This document shows positions 37,326-46,113 of a DNA stretch of 64,000 nucleotides, piece by piece. A program made the position numbers and the translations under genes. The stretch covers positions 273,038-337,037 of the forward strand of contig NZ_KB235919.1 of assembly GCF_000332195.1 (NCBI RefSeq). The letters run 5' to 3'. Origin of the DNA: Pleurocapsa sp. PCC 7319. Lineage in GTDB: Bacteria > Cyanobacteriota > Cyanobacteriia > Cyanobacteriales > Xenococcaceae. The notes under the pieces are model-generated. The model saw only the letters and a program-made list of their open reading frames with translations, was not told where the DNA came from and did no database searches. How positions within the stretch are numbered: the first letter of the stretch is position 1; each line of letters begins with the position of its first letter.

Positions 37326-38113
37326 GATTGACAATTTGCTTTGCGCCAAGCTTTAGGACTAGTTCCATAATATTGACGAAACTGGCGAAAAAAATGATTG
37401 ATACTTTGATAACCTACTGCTTCAGCAATTTGCTCTACTGATTTTTCTGTTTCCAATAATAAAGTTCGTGCCGCTGTGACCCGACGTTTAATAATCCAGC
37501 GATTGAGGGGCTCACCTGTGTGTTTTTTGACTAATCCGGTTAAATAAGCAGGGCAAAAACCAAGGTGTTTGGCTACATCTCGTAAGCTAATTGATTCATG
37601 ATAGTGCGTATTAATAAAGTCATAAACTTTTTTTAGATGTTCACAAGAAGTAAACAGCGAAGAAAATTGAACGAATTCATCAATTTCTGGTTCAGGCGAT
37701 TGTGCGATAACTTGAGATTTAACAGCAAACCATTGCTTAAATAGAGTTCTTTGTTTTAGTTGAGCTAAAATTGCTCTCAGTAATTCTTCTGGAGTAAAAG
37801 GTTTAATCAGGTAGTCATTTGCGCCTAACTCCATACCTTTTCTGACTTCTTGTTGAGTATTTTTTCCTGTCAGAAAAATTAGGGGAATAATTGCTGTATC
37901 AAGATTTTGACGTAGTGTTTTAAGAACTCCATAGCCATCTAATTTTGGCATCGCGATGTCACAGATAGTGATATCCGGTAAATATTCATGAGCTTTTTCT
38001 ACTCCAATCAAACCATTTGCGGCGTTAATTGTTTCAAATCCTTCTATCTCTAAATATTCGGTTAGCAGTTCTCTGGTCTGTTGTTCATTTTCGATTACTA
38101 GTACTTTAGTCAT
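37304..38113 (-). CDS. Response regulator with AraC-type DNA-binding output
   Basis: About 269 residues. Receiver domain with VIENEQQTRELL, the phospho-acceptor Asp in PDITICDIAMPKLDG and the Lys in LIKPFTPEEL; then an AraC-type double HTH (FINTHYHESISLRDVAKHLG, CPAYLTGLVKKHTGEPLNRW, then SINHFFRQFRQYYGTSPKAW). ATG 38113 follows GGAG by 6-7 bases and is preferred to the upstream GTG at 38125. It is 17 bp downstream of the kinase gene. Its 3' end overlaps the Nif11-type gene by 22 bp on the other strand. Confidence 0.92.
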   Translation of the reverse strand: MTKVLVIENEQQTRELLTEYLEIEGFETINAANGLIGVEKAHEYLPDITICDIAMPKLDGYGVLKTLRQNLDTAIIPLIFLTGKNTQQEVRKGMELGANDYLIKPFTPEELLRAILAQLKQRTLFKQWFAVKSQVIAQSPEPEIDEFVQFSSLFTSCEHLKKVYDFINTHYHESISLRDVAKHLGFCPAYLTGLVKKHTGEPLNRWIIKRRVTAARTLLLETEKSVEQIAEAVGYQSINHFFRQFRQYYGTSPKAWRKANCQSYFSLNR

Positions 38114-38142
38114 TTCACACTCCACGTTTCACACTCAAGGTT

Positions 38143-39246
38143 TTAATTACAAACTTGTTTAGTCTCATTAGGTAAAGAAAGTACAAATTCTGTTCCTACT
38201 CCAATCTCACTTTCGATGGCAATTTGACCACCAAGAACATCTACTAGCTTTTTGACTACAGCTAATCCCAAACCATTGCCTGGTAGTTGTTCAACATTTT
38301 TTCCTCGATAAAATGGTTCAAATAATTGATCAAGGTCACTTTGCGGAATTCCGTAACCTTGGTCTTTAATACTAAAAGTAGTGTGTTTAAAACTACAAGA
38401 GACTACAAAATAAATCTCGCGACCATCAGGAGAATACTTGATTGCATTCTCTAATAAATTAGTCAGAATAAGCTGTAGTATTCGGCGATCTACATTGATT
38501 GACGAACAATCCCCTTGAAGAACAAAATTAATTTGCTGTATGTGGCGATCGCCTGACTCGAGGTCGGATAATAGATTATGACAAAATCGCTCAAGATTAA
38601 GTGGTTGAGGGTCAAACTTTAGATTTTCACTCTCAGCTTTACCTAGAATTAACCAATCGTCGATTAACATATTGAGAGTATCAATACCTCTTTGAAGTCT
38701 ATCGAGATATTTTTTAACCTTTGATGGCTTCCAGCGATCGCTATAGCGACTCAACAATCGCGAAGAAAATGAAATGATATTTAAAGGAGTCCGCAACTCA
38801 TGTGAAACCATCGAGATAAGTTTTTTGTTCTGTTCAAGAATTTGTGCACTTTTGTTTGCTGCTTGTTTATATTTAGTAACATCTACCGCTGTTAAAAAGA
38901 TCGCTGGTTTTTCAGCAAACTGAATTTTCTTAATTGAACAATCTAGCCAGCATTGTTTACCATTTTTAGTTAATAATTTGACTTGTTGGTGTTGCGAGTC
39001 AATGTAATTAACAAATTCCGAATTTTGTAATTTTTGTTGAAGTTCAAGTTGCCTTAATAAATCTGTTTTAACTGCTAATTCTTCTTTTGAATAACCAGTT
39101 AAAACTTTAGTCATTGGATTTACATAGTAAATTTGATTGTCTTGAAAAATTAATATCATTGCATTGATGTTTTTAAGCAAAAACTGAAATTCAATTAATT
39201 GCTCCTCTCTTTTTTCTTGATTTATTTGATCGTCTAGCATAGTCAT
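38143..39246 (-). CDS. PAS-domain sensor histidine kinase
   Basis: A 367-residue soluble kinase. PAS domain (LLKNINAMILIFQDNQIYYV, about residues 25-135), HisKA with SMVSHELRTPLNIISF (phospho-His near residue 152), and HATPase_c with N-box NLLENAIKYSPDG, G1 KDQGYGIPQSD and G2 GNGLGLAVVKKLV. No membrane helix, so it senses an internal signal. It pairs with the response regulator directly downstream. Confidence 0.94.
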   Translation of the reverse strand: MTMLDDQINQEKREEQLIEFQFLLKNINAMILIFQDNQIYYVNPMTKVLTGYSKEELAVKTDLLRQLELQQKLQNSEFVNYIDSQHQQVKLLTKNGKQCWLDCSIKKIQFAEKPAIFLTAVDVTKYKQAANKSAQILEQNKKLISMVSHELRTPLNIISFSSRLLSRYSDRWKPSKVKKYLDRLQRGIDTLNMLIDDWLILGKAESENLKFDPQPLNLERFCHNLLSDLESGDRHIQQINFVLQGDCSSINVDRRILQLILTNLLENAIKYSPDGREIYFVVSCSFKHTTFSIKDQGYGIPQSDLDQLFEPFYRGKNVEQLPGNGLGLAVVKKLVDVLGGQIAIESEIGVGTEFVLSLPNETKQVCN

Positions 39247-39924
39247 ATTTTTCGAATTCTAAAACTAGAGATATATAGATTGTAATTGGTCCACTTCTAA
39301 AATATTTATAGACAAAAAATAATAAAACTTGAATTTGATATTTTATTATTTATACTCAAATACTTTGTCTTTTAGAATTAGATAAAAATTTTCAGTTGGG
39401 TATAAATCATTATTTAATATTTTTTTTTAATGCATATTTTTCTTAAATTACTATTTTTATCTTGGCAAAAAGCTTAATTTAATACAACTAACAAAACTAA
39501 TAAAACGTTATTACTTTAAGTGTAATACTATAAAATCTGATTTATACAGTAAATAAAATAAAGGCGAGAAATATTATTAGATTCAATAAAAAACTATCTT
39601 TTAGTCAATCAGCACTTAAGTCTTAAAATTTAAAAATTTTAGAATAAATTAAAATTTTTGAAATAAAAAGTAGCTTACTTCAAGTAAGCTACTTTAAAAC
39701 TACTATGTGATTATATGAATTACAATAAAATAAATTTGGTAAAAAATAACTTTTCTTAAGATTGATCTTTTTGTAAAACAACAAGAAAATGAATTTTTAT
39801 ATTAAAAAAATGAATTTTATTTAAGACAAAATAAAAGTATCTTTAATATGAAGACGTAGGTAATAAACAAAATTTTTCAAAATTTAGTATTAGTACCATT
39901 TTCTATTAAAAATAACTCAATGAG
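39247..39924. other. Long AT-rich divergent intergenic region
   Basis: Nearly 680 bases of very AT-rich DNA without a credible ORF. It separates the kinase gene from the start of the Cache-HAMP cluster and holds one strong hairpin (listed separately). Length and divergence suggest elaborate regulation or a small RNA; neither can be shown by eye. Confidence 0.55.
39667..39695. terminator. Strong hairpin in the 39.2-39.9 kb gap
   Basis: A 14-base perfect stem (AAAGTAGCTTACTT and its complement) with a single-base loop. On the minus strand the right side reads TTTATTTC, which would suit a weak terminator, but no minus-strand gene starts upstream of it. It may end a small transcript. Confidence 0.5.
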
Positions 39925-41367
39925 ATGCCGCAGAAAATTACTGAATTTAGTAACTATATCAGACGAATTAGTCCTTTCTATTGGTCAATTTCTGCCAAAC
40001 TATTAATTGTTATTTTTTTAGCAGCAACTATACCAATGAGCTTGACTGCTTATAACAATCTTAAATTAGGTTTGGAAAATTTGGTCCAAAGTGAATCTGA
40101 TAAATTAGAGGTTATTGCTGTTAGTAATGCTAACCGTCTTGACCAATTTATTCTTGATAATCGTTTAATCATTAATCAAGTCTCTAGAAATGCCGATATA
40201 GTTAAATTCTTAACTGTTAACTCTATACTAAGTGAAGAACTTTTCTCTAAGGTTGAAAAAGGCTTAGAAATAATCTTGCGCTCTAGTTCTGACTACGATG
40301 CTGTCTTTATTATAGATAAGGATGGTATTTGTCGTGTTTCTACAGATCCAACTTGTATTGGTCAAAATCAGAGTTTTTACGACTACTTCAAAAAAGCAAT
40401 TCAGAGTGAAGCTGGAGCATCCATTAGCTTTTTGGTAGAAGCAGCCAGCGGACGACCTGGATTATTTTTTGCTCATCCGATTCGTTCTGACAGAGGAGAA
40501 ACTCTGGGTGTAGCAGTATTAAAAATACAAGGTCCTGATGTGTGGAAGGTGATTAACTCCATCAGGGTCGATTCTCACGTTCAAGCTTTTTTAGTAGATG
40601 AGCGGGGAGTAGTCATTGCTCATCCAAATAATTCATTTCTTTATCGTAGTCTAAATAAACTACCTTCAGATACTCAAAAAGAGCTGAAAGCCAAAAATTC
40701 TTATGGTCGAGACAAAATTGGTAGCCTAAATCTCCCTGAACTAGCAGAGGTAATGGTGGGAGCAAGACAAATAGGTCATGTCAGCTATTATTCCCCTATT
40801 GAGAAAACTCATCAAATAGCTGGTTTTGCGCCACTGGAGACTCAATCTTGGGTACTGGGAGTTAATAAACCAAAAGCCATTTTTGAAGCTCCTATGCGGG
40901 CGATGATTTGGCAAAATGGCTTATTTGTTTTGATTGTAGGAGGGTTTGCCGTCATAGCTTCTCTTTTACTTTCTAACCAATTAATTAAATCGATTCGTGC
41001 CTTAATTAAAGCAGGAAAAGCATTACAAAGAGGTGAGTTTAAGCCTGAATCGTTGGTAAAAATAGCTCGTTCTCAAGATGACCTAGGTAGACTAGCTGGT
41101 GTTTTTCTCAAGATGGCTGAAGAAATAAATAATCGGGAACAATATTTAAAGTCACAAGTGCAAAACTTGCGAGTAGAAATTGATGAAACTAAAAAAGAAC
41201 GTCAGATATCAGAGATCACCGGAACAGAATATTTTAAAGACCTGCAAAAAAAGGCTCTACGGTTAAAAAATCGCGTCAACGCAGAAGCACAAACAGAGGA
41301 AGAATACTTCCAAAAATTACACAAAAAAGCCGAAGATCAAAAAACTCGTTTTGTAGCCAATCTTTGA
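39925..41367 (+). CDS. Cache-HAMP membrane sensor without an output domain
   Basis: A 480-residue protein. First membrane helix about residues 22-42 (LLIVIFLAATIPMSLTAYNN), a double-Cache extracellular domain to about 320 (DAVFIIDKDGICRVSTDPTC, FLVDERGVVIAHPN), second helix about 330-350, HAMP (SIRALIKAGKALQRGEFKPE) and a helical coil ending KKAEDQKTRFVANL. No kinase, cyclase, GGDEF or methyl-accepting signalling helix is seen, so the signal must pass to a partner protein. It heads the five-gene cluster and ends 75 bp before the next gene. Confidence 0.9.
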   Translation: MPQKITEFSNYIRRISPFYWSISAKLLIVIFLAATIPMSLTAYNNLKLGLENLVQSESDKLEVIAVSNANRLDQFILDNRLIINQVSRNADIVKFLTVNSILSEELFSKVEKGLEIILRSSSDYDAVFIIDKDGICRVSTDPTCIGQNQSFYDYFKKAIQSEAGASISFLVEAASGRPGLFFAHPIRSDRGETLGVAVLKIQGPDVWKVINSIRVDSHVQAFLVDERGVVIAHPNNSFLYRSLNKLPSDTQKELKAKNSYGRDKIGSLNLPELAEVMVGARQIGHVSYYSPIEKTHQIAGFAPLETQSWVLGVNKPKAIFEAPMRAMIWQNGLFVLIVGGFAVIASLLLSNQLIKSIRALIKAGKALQRGEFKPESLVKIARSQDDLGRLAGVFLKMAEEINNREQYLKSQVQNLRVEIDETKKERQISEITGTEYFKDLQKKALRLKNRVNAEAQTEEEYFQKLHKKAEDQKTRFVANL

Positions 41368-41441
41368 CAGTTAACAGTTAGGAGTTTTGTGATGTCAAAC
41401 TCAAATATTGAATTGAATGGTTGTTGAGAGAGGTAGCAAAG

Positions 41442-44060
41442 ATGTCGTTAAATGAATTAATTTCTCAAGAAGAATTGTTGGCAGGAATGTCTGCTAAACA
41501 GTCTAAAACTTTACTTTTTTTGATTGAGAAACAAACAGCATTATTAGCAGCAAGATCGCGGGTGGATTTTACTCTGACTGATTCGGGTGAGAGCGATCGC
41601 GAGTTAGCTTTTCTCCAAGCTTTTGCCATCGATAATTCTAAAATGGAGCGACCGAGAATTCAGCAATTGGAGCGTTTTGCGAGGGACTGGTCAGTATTAG
41701 TTCCCGACAATCCTCAACGAAAAGCAGCGTTACTTAAGGCTTTAGGAGAGAAATACAAATTTACTGAATTACTGATACCCAATATACGTCAGGTTTTAGG
41801 CTGTGAACAAATACAGTTCCACCAAGCTTTTTACAGACTTTATCAAAAACCTCTAAAAGATGCATTTATCTCTGAAATGTCATTAGTAGATAAATATCAT
41901 TGGTTGATGTTTGTGATCGCCAAAAGAATTGAATCATTACCATCTTTTTGGTTAGCTACTTTAGTGACGATTGCTTTGGGACTTCCCCAAGCTTTCTTAG
42001 CATTACCTATTGCTACCGCTGAGTTGGGGTCTTCAGTAACGGTTATTTTATTAATTGTGTTAGGGGGGATTAACATCCTGACCATGATTTGTATGGCGGA
42101 AGCAATTAGTCGTAGTCAAGATTTTCGTTCTGGTAAAACCTTTTTTAAACAACTAGCAGCTAATTACTTAGGTAAGACAGGTTCAATGATTCTAGTTATT
42201 GCTGTCAGTATTCGAGTCTTTTTAATTGTACTTGCCTGTTATATTGGCTTGTCGACAACAATAGCCACCTTTACGACTTTACCAGCTACTATCTGGGCAG
42301 GAATACTATTTTTGCTGGGGTTATATGTGGTCTCTCATCAGTCATTCCATTTAACTCTCGGGGTCACAATTTTATTGGCATTTCTTAATGTTGGCGTGCT
42401 GTTGTTATTCTCTTTGCTCTGTTTTAATCATTGGCAACTAGATAACTTAGATAACCTACTATACCTAGACTGGAATTGGCTGCAAGGAAACTCTTTTAAA
42501 CCTCAGATCCTAAAGCGAGTTTTTGGTGTTACTCTGATGCTTTACTTTGGACACGTATATGTCGGCGAATGTGCCAAAATTGTGTTGCCCAGAGATCCCA
42601 GCGCTAATTCTTTGATTGGGGGAAGTATAGCCGGAACAACTTGTTTAACCTTTCTTTTTTGTCTCTGGGTGGTGGCTGTTGATGGCACGATTGCACCTAA
42701 TATATTGGCTAGTCAGACCGGGACAGTTTTAGAGCCACTAATCGAAGAAATTGGCTCGCAGGGTCAATTTTTAGGTACAGTACTAGTTACTTTACTATTG
42801 GGAATGTCTTGGTTGAGGAGTTCTAGTTCTCTAGTTAATTTGTCTAGAAAGTTGCTTCCCGATCAAAGACAATCTATTGTCACTTTATCTCATCAACAGG
42901 AGAGACTGATTTTACAAACTCGCGATCGCTATGATTGCTGTTTAATCGGAATAACTTATCTGAAATTTGACGATAGTAAATTAACCTTTCGTCTCGATTT
43001 ACAGTTGCAAGGAACGATTTATCAACAAGATATTGAGGTTGATAAAGATTGGGACATTAAAGAACTATTTGCTCAATATCCCCAACTCAATCTTCAGGGA
43101 GTTGACCTTAATTTAGAAATTCAATCAGCTAATCGCGATCGAGTCTGTTTAAAAGTTATTTCTTCTATGGCAATGTCTGAACGAGGAAATTGGGACAAAA
43201 ATGGGTTAAAATCCGATTTTTGGGGTCCAAAACCCCAAAAAACCCCAAAAAACCCCAAAAAACCCCAATATTTAGCTAACCAACGTCCTTTTTTGCTTTC
43301 TTTGATTCCCCTTTTCTTAGTTTTTTTATTAACTGAAGGACTTCTACTGGCTGATAAACAATCATTTACCAATGTCGTGGGATTTGCTGGAGTGCTGGGT
43401 AACTCTGTTATTGGAGGTATCTTCCCCGTCCTGCTGTTAATTTCTAGTCGGCGTAAAGGCGAACTTTTACCAGGTAGGGTAGTTAAACTGCTTAATTATC
43501 CTTGGTTACTAGGAAGTATATATTGCTTCTCTTTACTAGTTATTGTCGCTCATGGTTTATTCATTTGGGAACATCCCTTAGCCCGTATCAGTGCTTTGAG
43601 TGTTACGGTGTTGTCTTTAACCGCTACTTGGGTAATGTTGTCAACGGGAGCTTTCATTTCTCGTACTGTAATCGAGTTAGAGGAAAATCAGGGAACCGAA
43701 GGACAAAGCCTACTTAAAATTACCGCAGGTGGAAAACCAAAAACAGCCAAGATTAAGCTGGGATATATAGAAGGGGAACAAAATCATCAAGCTGCTGTTG
43801 TCGAAATTTCTACTCTATCATCCTTGCGCTACGCCATCTTGGAATTATCAACTAAACAACTGGAGGAATTGAGGGTATGGGGACATAGTAATAACCATAA
43901 AATTGGCTCAGTCAATTTGCCTTCAATGCTCGAAATATATCAAGAAAATAACAAGATGCGGTTTGATCTCAAACTATTCGGAGATAAAGTTCTATTGCCT
44001 CTGAATTCCCAAAAATGCTGGTGCAAGTTGGAATTTCCAGCAGCCAGACAAACTGTATGA
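41442..44060 (+). CDS. Permease-like membrane protein with cytoplasmic N-terminal domain
   Basis: About 872 residues. A roughly 150-residue helical N-terminal domain, an amino-acid-permease-like helical block (about residues 165-460: WLATLVTIALGLPQAFLALP, ILTMICMAEAISRSQDF, LYFGHVYVGECAKIVLP), a soluble domain (about 490-600), a Pro/Lys linker encoded by the C4 repeat, a second helical block (about 630-760) and a soluble C-terminal domain. ATG 41442 follows GAGAGG by about 9 bases; the TTG at 41421 is not needed. The permease type is recalled only by pattern; the N- and C-terminal domains are unfamiliar. It may be a transceptor paired with the sensor upstream. Confidence 0.8.
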   Translation: MSLNELISQEELLAGMSAKQSKTLLFLIEKQTALLAARSRVDFTLTDSGESDRELAFLQAFAIDNSKMERPRIQQLERFARDWSVLVPDNPQRKAALLKALGEKYKFTELLIPNIRQVLGCEQIQFHQAFYRLYQKPLKDAFISEMSLVDKYHWLMFVIAKRIESLPSFWLATLVTIALGLPQAFLALPIATAELGSSVTVILLIVLGGINILTMICMAEAISRSQDFRSGKTFFKQLAANYLGKTGSMILVIAVSIRVFLIVLACYIGLSTTIATFTTLPATIWAGILFLLGLYVVSHQSFHLTLGVTILLAFLNVGVLLLFSLLCFNHWQLDNLDNLLYLDWNWLQGNSFKPQILKRVFGVTLMLYFGHVYVGECAKIVLPRDPSANSLIGGSIAGTTCLTFLFCLWVVAVDGTIAPNILASQTGTVLEPLIEEIGSQGQFLGTVLVTLLLGMSWLRSSSSLVNLSRKLLPDQRQSIVTLSHQQERLILQTRDRYDCCLIGITYLKFDDSKLTFRLDLQLQGTIYQQDIEVDKDWDIKELFAQYPQLNLQGVDLNLEIQSANRDRVCLKVISSMAMSERGNWDKNGLKSDFWGPKPQKTPKNPKKPQYLANQRPFLLSLIPLFLVFLLTEGLLLADKQSFTNVVGFAGVLGNSVIGGIFPVLLLISSRRKGELLPGRVVKLLNYPWLLGSIYCFSLLVIVAHGLFIWEHPLARISALSVTVLSLTATWVMLSTGAFISRTVIELEENQGTEGQSLLKITAGGKPKTAKIKLGYIEGEQNHQAAVVEISTLSSLRYAILELSTKQLEELRVWGHSNNHKIGSVNLPSMLEIYQENNKMRFDLKLFGDKVLLPLNSQKCWCKLEFPAARQTV
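43231..43268. repeat. 10-base tandem repeat (AACCCCAAAA) inside a coding region
   Basis: Three full copies and a partial fourth, with CCCC runs at 43233, 43243, 43253 and 43263. It encodes the linker PKPQKTPKNPKKPQ. The minus strand reads (GGGGTTTTTT)n, a strong G-quadruplex candidate. Because 10 is not a multiple of 3, gain or loss of one unit shifts the frame. Confidence 0.92.
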
Positions 44061-44121
44061 GTTGAAATTCTGAAATTCAATTTTAATTACTTTTAATTAC
44101 CAAATCTGGAGCAATATTATT

Positions 44122-44907
44122 ATGTGTCAAATTATTTCCGTTCATTCATTTCGTGGTGGTACAGGTAAATCCAATTTAACTGCTAACCTGGCTGCAAGTA
44201 TGGCATTACAAGGGCAAAGAGTAGGTGTTGTCGATACAGATATTCAATCTCCTGGAATTCACATTATTTTTGGTCTAGACGAAGACCACATGAATTATTC
44301 CTTAAATGATTACCTTTGGGGTAATTGTCAGATTAAGGATACTGCTTACGATGTCAGTCATGTCTTAAAAACAGCAAAAACAAGTGGTAGTCTTTATCTT
44401 ATTCCTTCTAGTATTAAAGCTGGTCAAATCGCTCGAATTTTGCGAGAGGGATATGATGTAGCTCACTTGAATGATGGCTTAAATGAACTGATTCGAGCCT
44501 TAGACTTAGATTATTTGCTGATTGATACTCATCCTGGTCTTAACGAAGAGACTTTACTGTCGATCGCCATAAGCGATCGCTTGGTGGTGATTTTACGTCC
44601 AGATCAACAAGATTTTCAGGGAACTGCCGTAACTTTAGAAGTTGCCCGTAAGTTAGATATGTCCAATATCATGCTGGTTGTGAATAAAGCACTATCTAGT
44701 TCCAATCTTGATGCTTTACAACACAATATGGAAATGACTTACAAAACTCCAGTGGTCGGAATTGTTCCTCTATCCGAAGAGATTGCACAGCTTGGTAGTA
44801 GAGATATTTTTTGTTTGAACTATCCTAACCATCCTCTCAGTTTGACAGTAGCCAATATTACGGCACAGATAGTCCAAGAAAAATATATGTTAGCAGTAGG
44901 AGGCTAG
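44122..44907 (+). CDS. ParA/MinD-type P-loop ATPase
   Basis: A 261-residue protein. Deviant Walker A FRGGTGKSNLTANLAAS near residue 10, VGVVDTDIQSPGIHIIFGL (Walker A'), LLIDTHPGLNEE (Walker B) and LVVNKALSSSN. The family members polarise or position partner complexes, or partition DNA, by ATP-dependent dimerisation. CTGGAG lies about 9 bases before the ATG. It ends 1 bp before the next gene; translational coupling is likely. In this cluster it may organise the membrane sensor/permease rather than chromosome partition; no ParB-like gene is present. Confidence 0.9.
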   Translation: MCQIISVHSFRGGTGKSNLTANLAASMALQGQRVGVVDTDIQSPGIHIIFGLDEDHMNYSLNDYLWGNCQIKDTAYDVSHVLKTAKTSGSLYLIPSSIKAGQIARILREGYDVAHLNDGLNELIRALDLDYLLIDTHPGLNEETLLSIAISDRLVVILRPDQQDFQGTAVTLEVARKLDMSNIMLVVNKALSSSNLDALQHNMEMTYKTPVVGIVPLSEEIAQLGSRDIFCLNYPNHPLSLTVANITAQIVQEKYMLAVGG

Positions 44908-44908
44908 G

Positions 44909-46090
44909 ATGATATCAAAACTACCAGAATTTGAATCTAGTGTTTTAGGGACTTATGGTGCCACAGCAACTGAAATCGAGGAGCTATCTGCCTACAATCA
45001 AAATGTTTTTGACCATAGTAACTGGCAATCATCTCTTCAGTTTCCTTTGGAACCCGAACCTTATGTAGCGATTTGGTCAGAGTATCTTAATATTTCTGAG
45101 GAAATAGGTGTTTGGTCGACTCTGAAAAATGTCTTGGTTCAGTTACATTTTCCTATTGCTGAAGGTATTAGCCAAACAGAAGCTTATCGCGCTGCTACTC
45201 TAAGGGGAGCCGATCCACATACTATACCTGAGGCTACGGGTCTCAAGCTAAAACAACCAGAAAAACTTGATTTGAAAATTTATCCTAGTTTAGCTGGGGC
45301 AATTCCCATTCTACTTCCTGGTAATAGAGAAGATTTTGTAACTTTAGTACAGGCTTTAACTAAACGCAACGAACCTCAAGCCATTCCCCTTTCTATGGGA
45401 GCTTGCATGATAGCTGGTTACAATAATTGGTCACGGATTCGTAGATATCGTCAGCAATGGGAGCAAGAAAATTCAGCTAACTCTGGGGATATGGCTTGGA
45501 AACAAGAGTTTATGAAGTTAATTCCCTTAAAAAATCTTTATCATGACCGTTTTATTATTCTTAGCGATGGATTTTATAGTAATGTTGCCCCTCAGGATAT
45601 AGAATTAACAGAATCCGAGTGGCGCCAGTTATCTTTGACAATTCGTTTAGAACACGAATGCACTCATTATTTTACTCGTCGTCTGTTTAACTCAATGCAG
45701 AATAATCTACTCGACGAACTAATCGCTGATTATCGAGGTATTGTTGCTGCTATTGGACATTACCGCGCTGACTGGTTTTTGCGCTTTATGGGTTTAGAAT
45801 CATTCCCTAAGTATCGAGAAGAGGGTAGATTACAAAACTACCGAGGTCAGTCACCACTTTCAGATCGAGCTTTTAAAATTTTACAAGCTTTGGTTGTAGC
45901 TGCCGCCAAAAATTTAGAGCATTTTGATCGCAAGTATGCCAAGGAGTTAAAACTAAGTTCAAATCAACCTTTAATGTTGATGGCTTTGACCCATTTGACC
46001 TTAGAAGAATTAGCTTCTGACCAGGCTGTTGTAAGACTCGAGACAATCTTTCACCGATTGCAAAATAAAACCAAACTATCCAACACCTAA
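44909..46090 (+). CDS. HExxH protein, putative zinc-dependent hydrolase of unknown family
   Basis: A 393-residue soluble protein that I do not recognise beyond its cyanobacterial look. It carries a consensus metalloprotease motif in a helix (IRLEHECTHYFTRRLF, near residue 250) followed about 25 residues on by LLDELIADYRGIV, which could give the third ligand of a gluzincin-type site. No signal peptide, so cytosolic. It lies one base after the ParA-like gene and 23 bp before the next, so it is part of the cluster. Confidence 0.7.
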   Translation: MISKLPEFESSVLGTYGATATEIEELSAYNQNVFDHSNWQSSLQFPLEPEPYVAIWSEYLNISEEIGVWSTLKNVLVQLHFPIAEGISQTEAYRAATLRGADPHTIPEATGLKLKQPEKLDLKIYPSLAGAIPILLPGNREDFVTLVQALTKRNEPQAIPLSMGACMIAGYNNWSRIRRYRQQWEQENSANSGDMAWKQEFMKLIPLKNLYHDRFIILSDGFYSNVAPQDIELTESEWRQLSLTIRLEHECTHYFTRRLFNSMQNNLLDELIADYRGIVAAIGHYRADWFLRFMGLESFPKYREEGRLQNYRGQSPLSDRAFKILQALVVAAAKNLEHFDRKYAKELKLSSNQPLMLMALTHLTLEELASDQAVVRLETIFHRLQNKTKLSNT

Positions 46091-46113
46091 TACCTATTGA
46101 TGGGTACAAAACA

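Noticed and set aside
43231-43268. Decamer repeats as CRISPR or telomere-like element
   Set aside because: Inside a coding frame, unit too short, no spacers; kept as a simple tandem repeat.
44122-44907. ParA-like gene as evidence of a plasmid replicon
   Set aside because: No ParB, replication initiator or iteron-like repeats nearby, and it is tightly linked to membrane-sensor genes.
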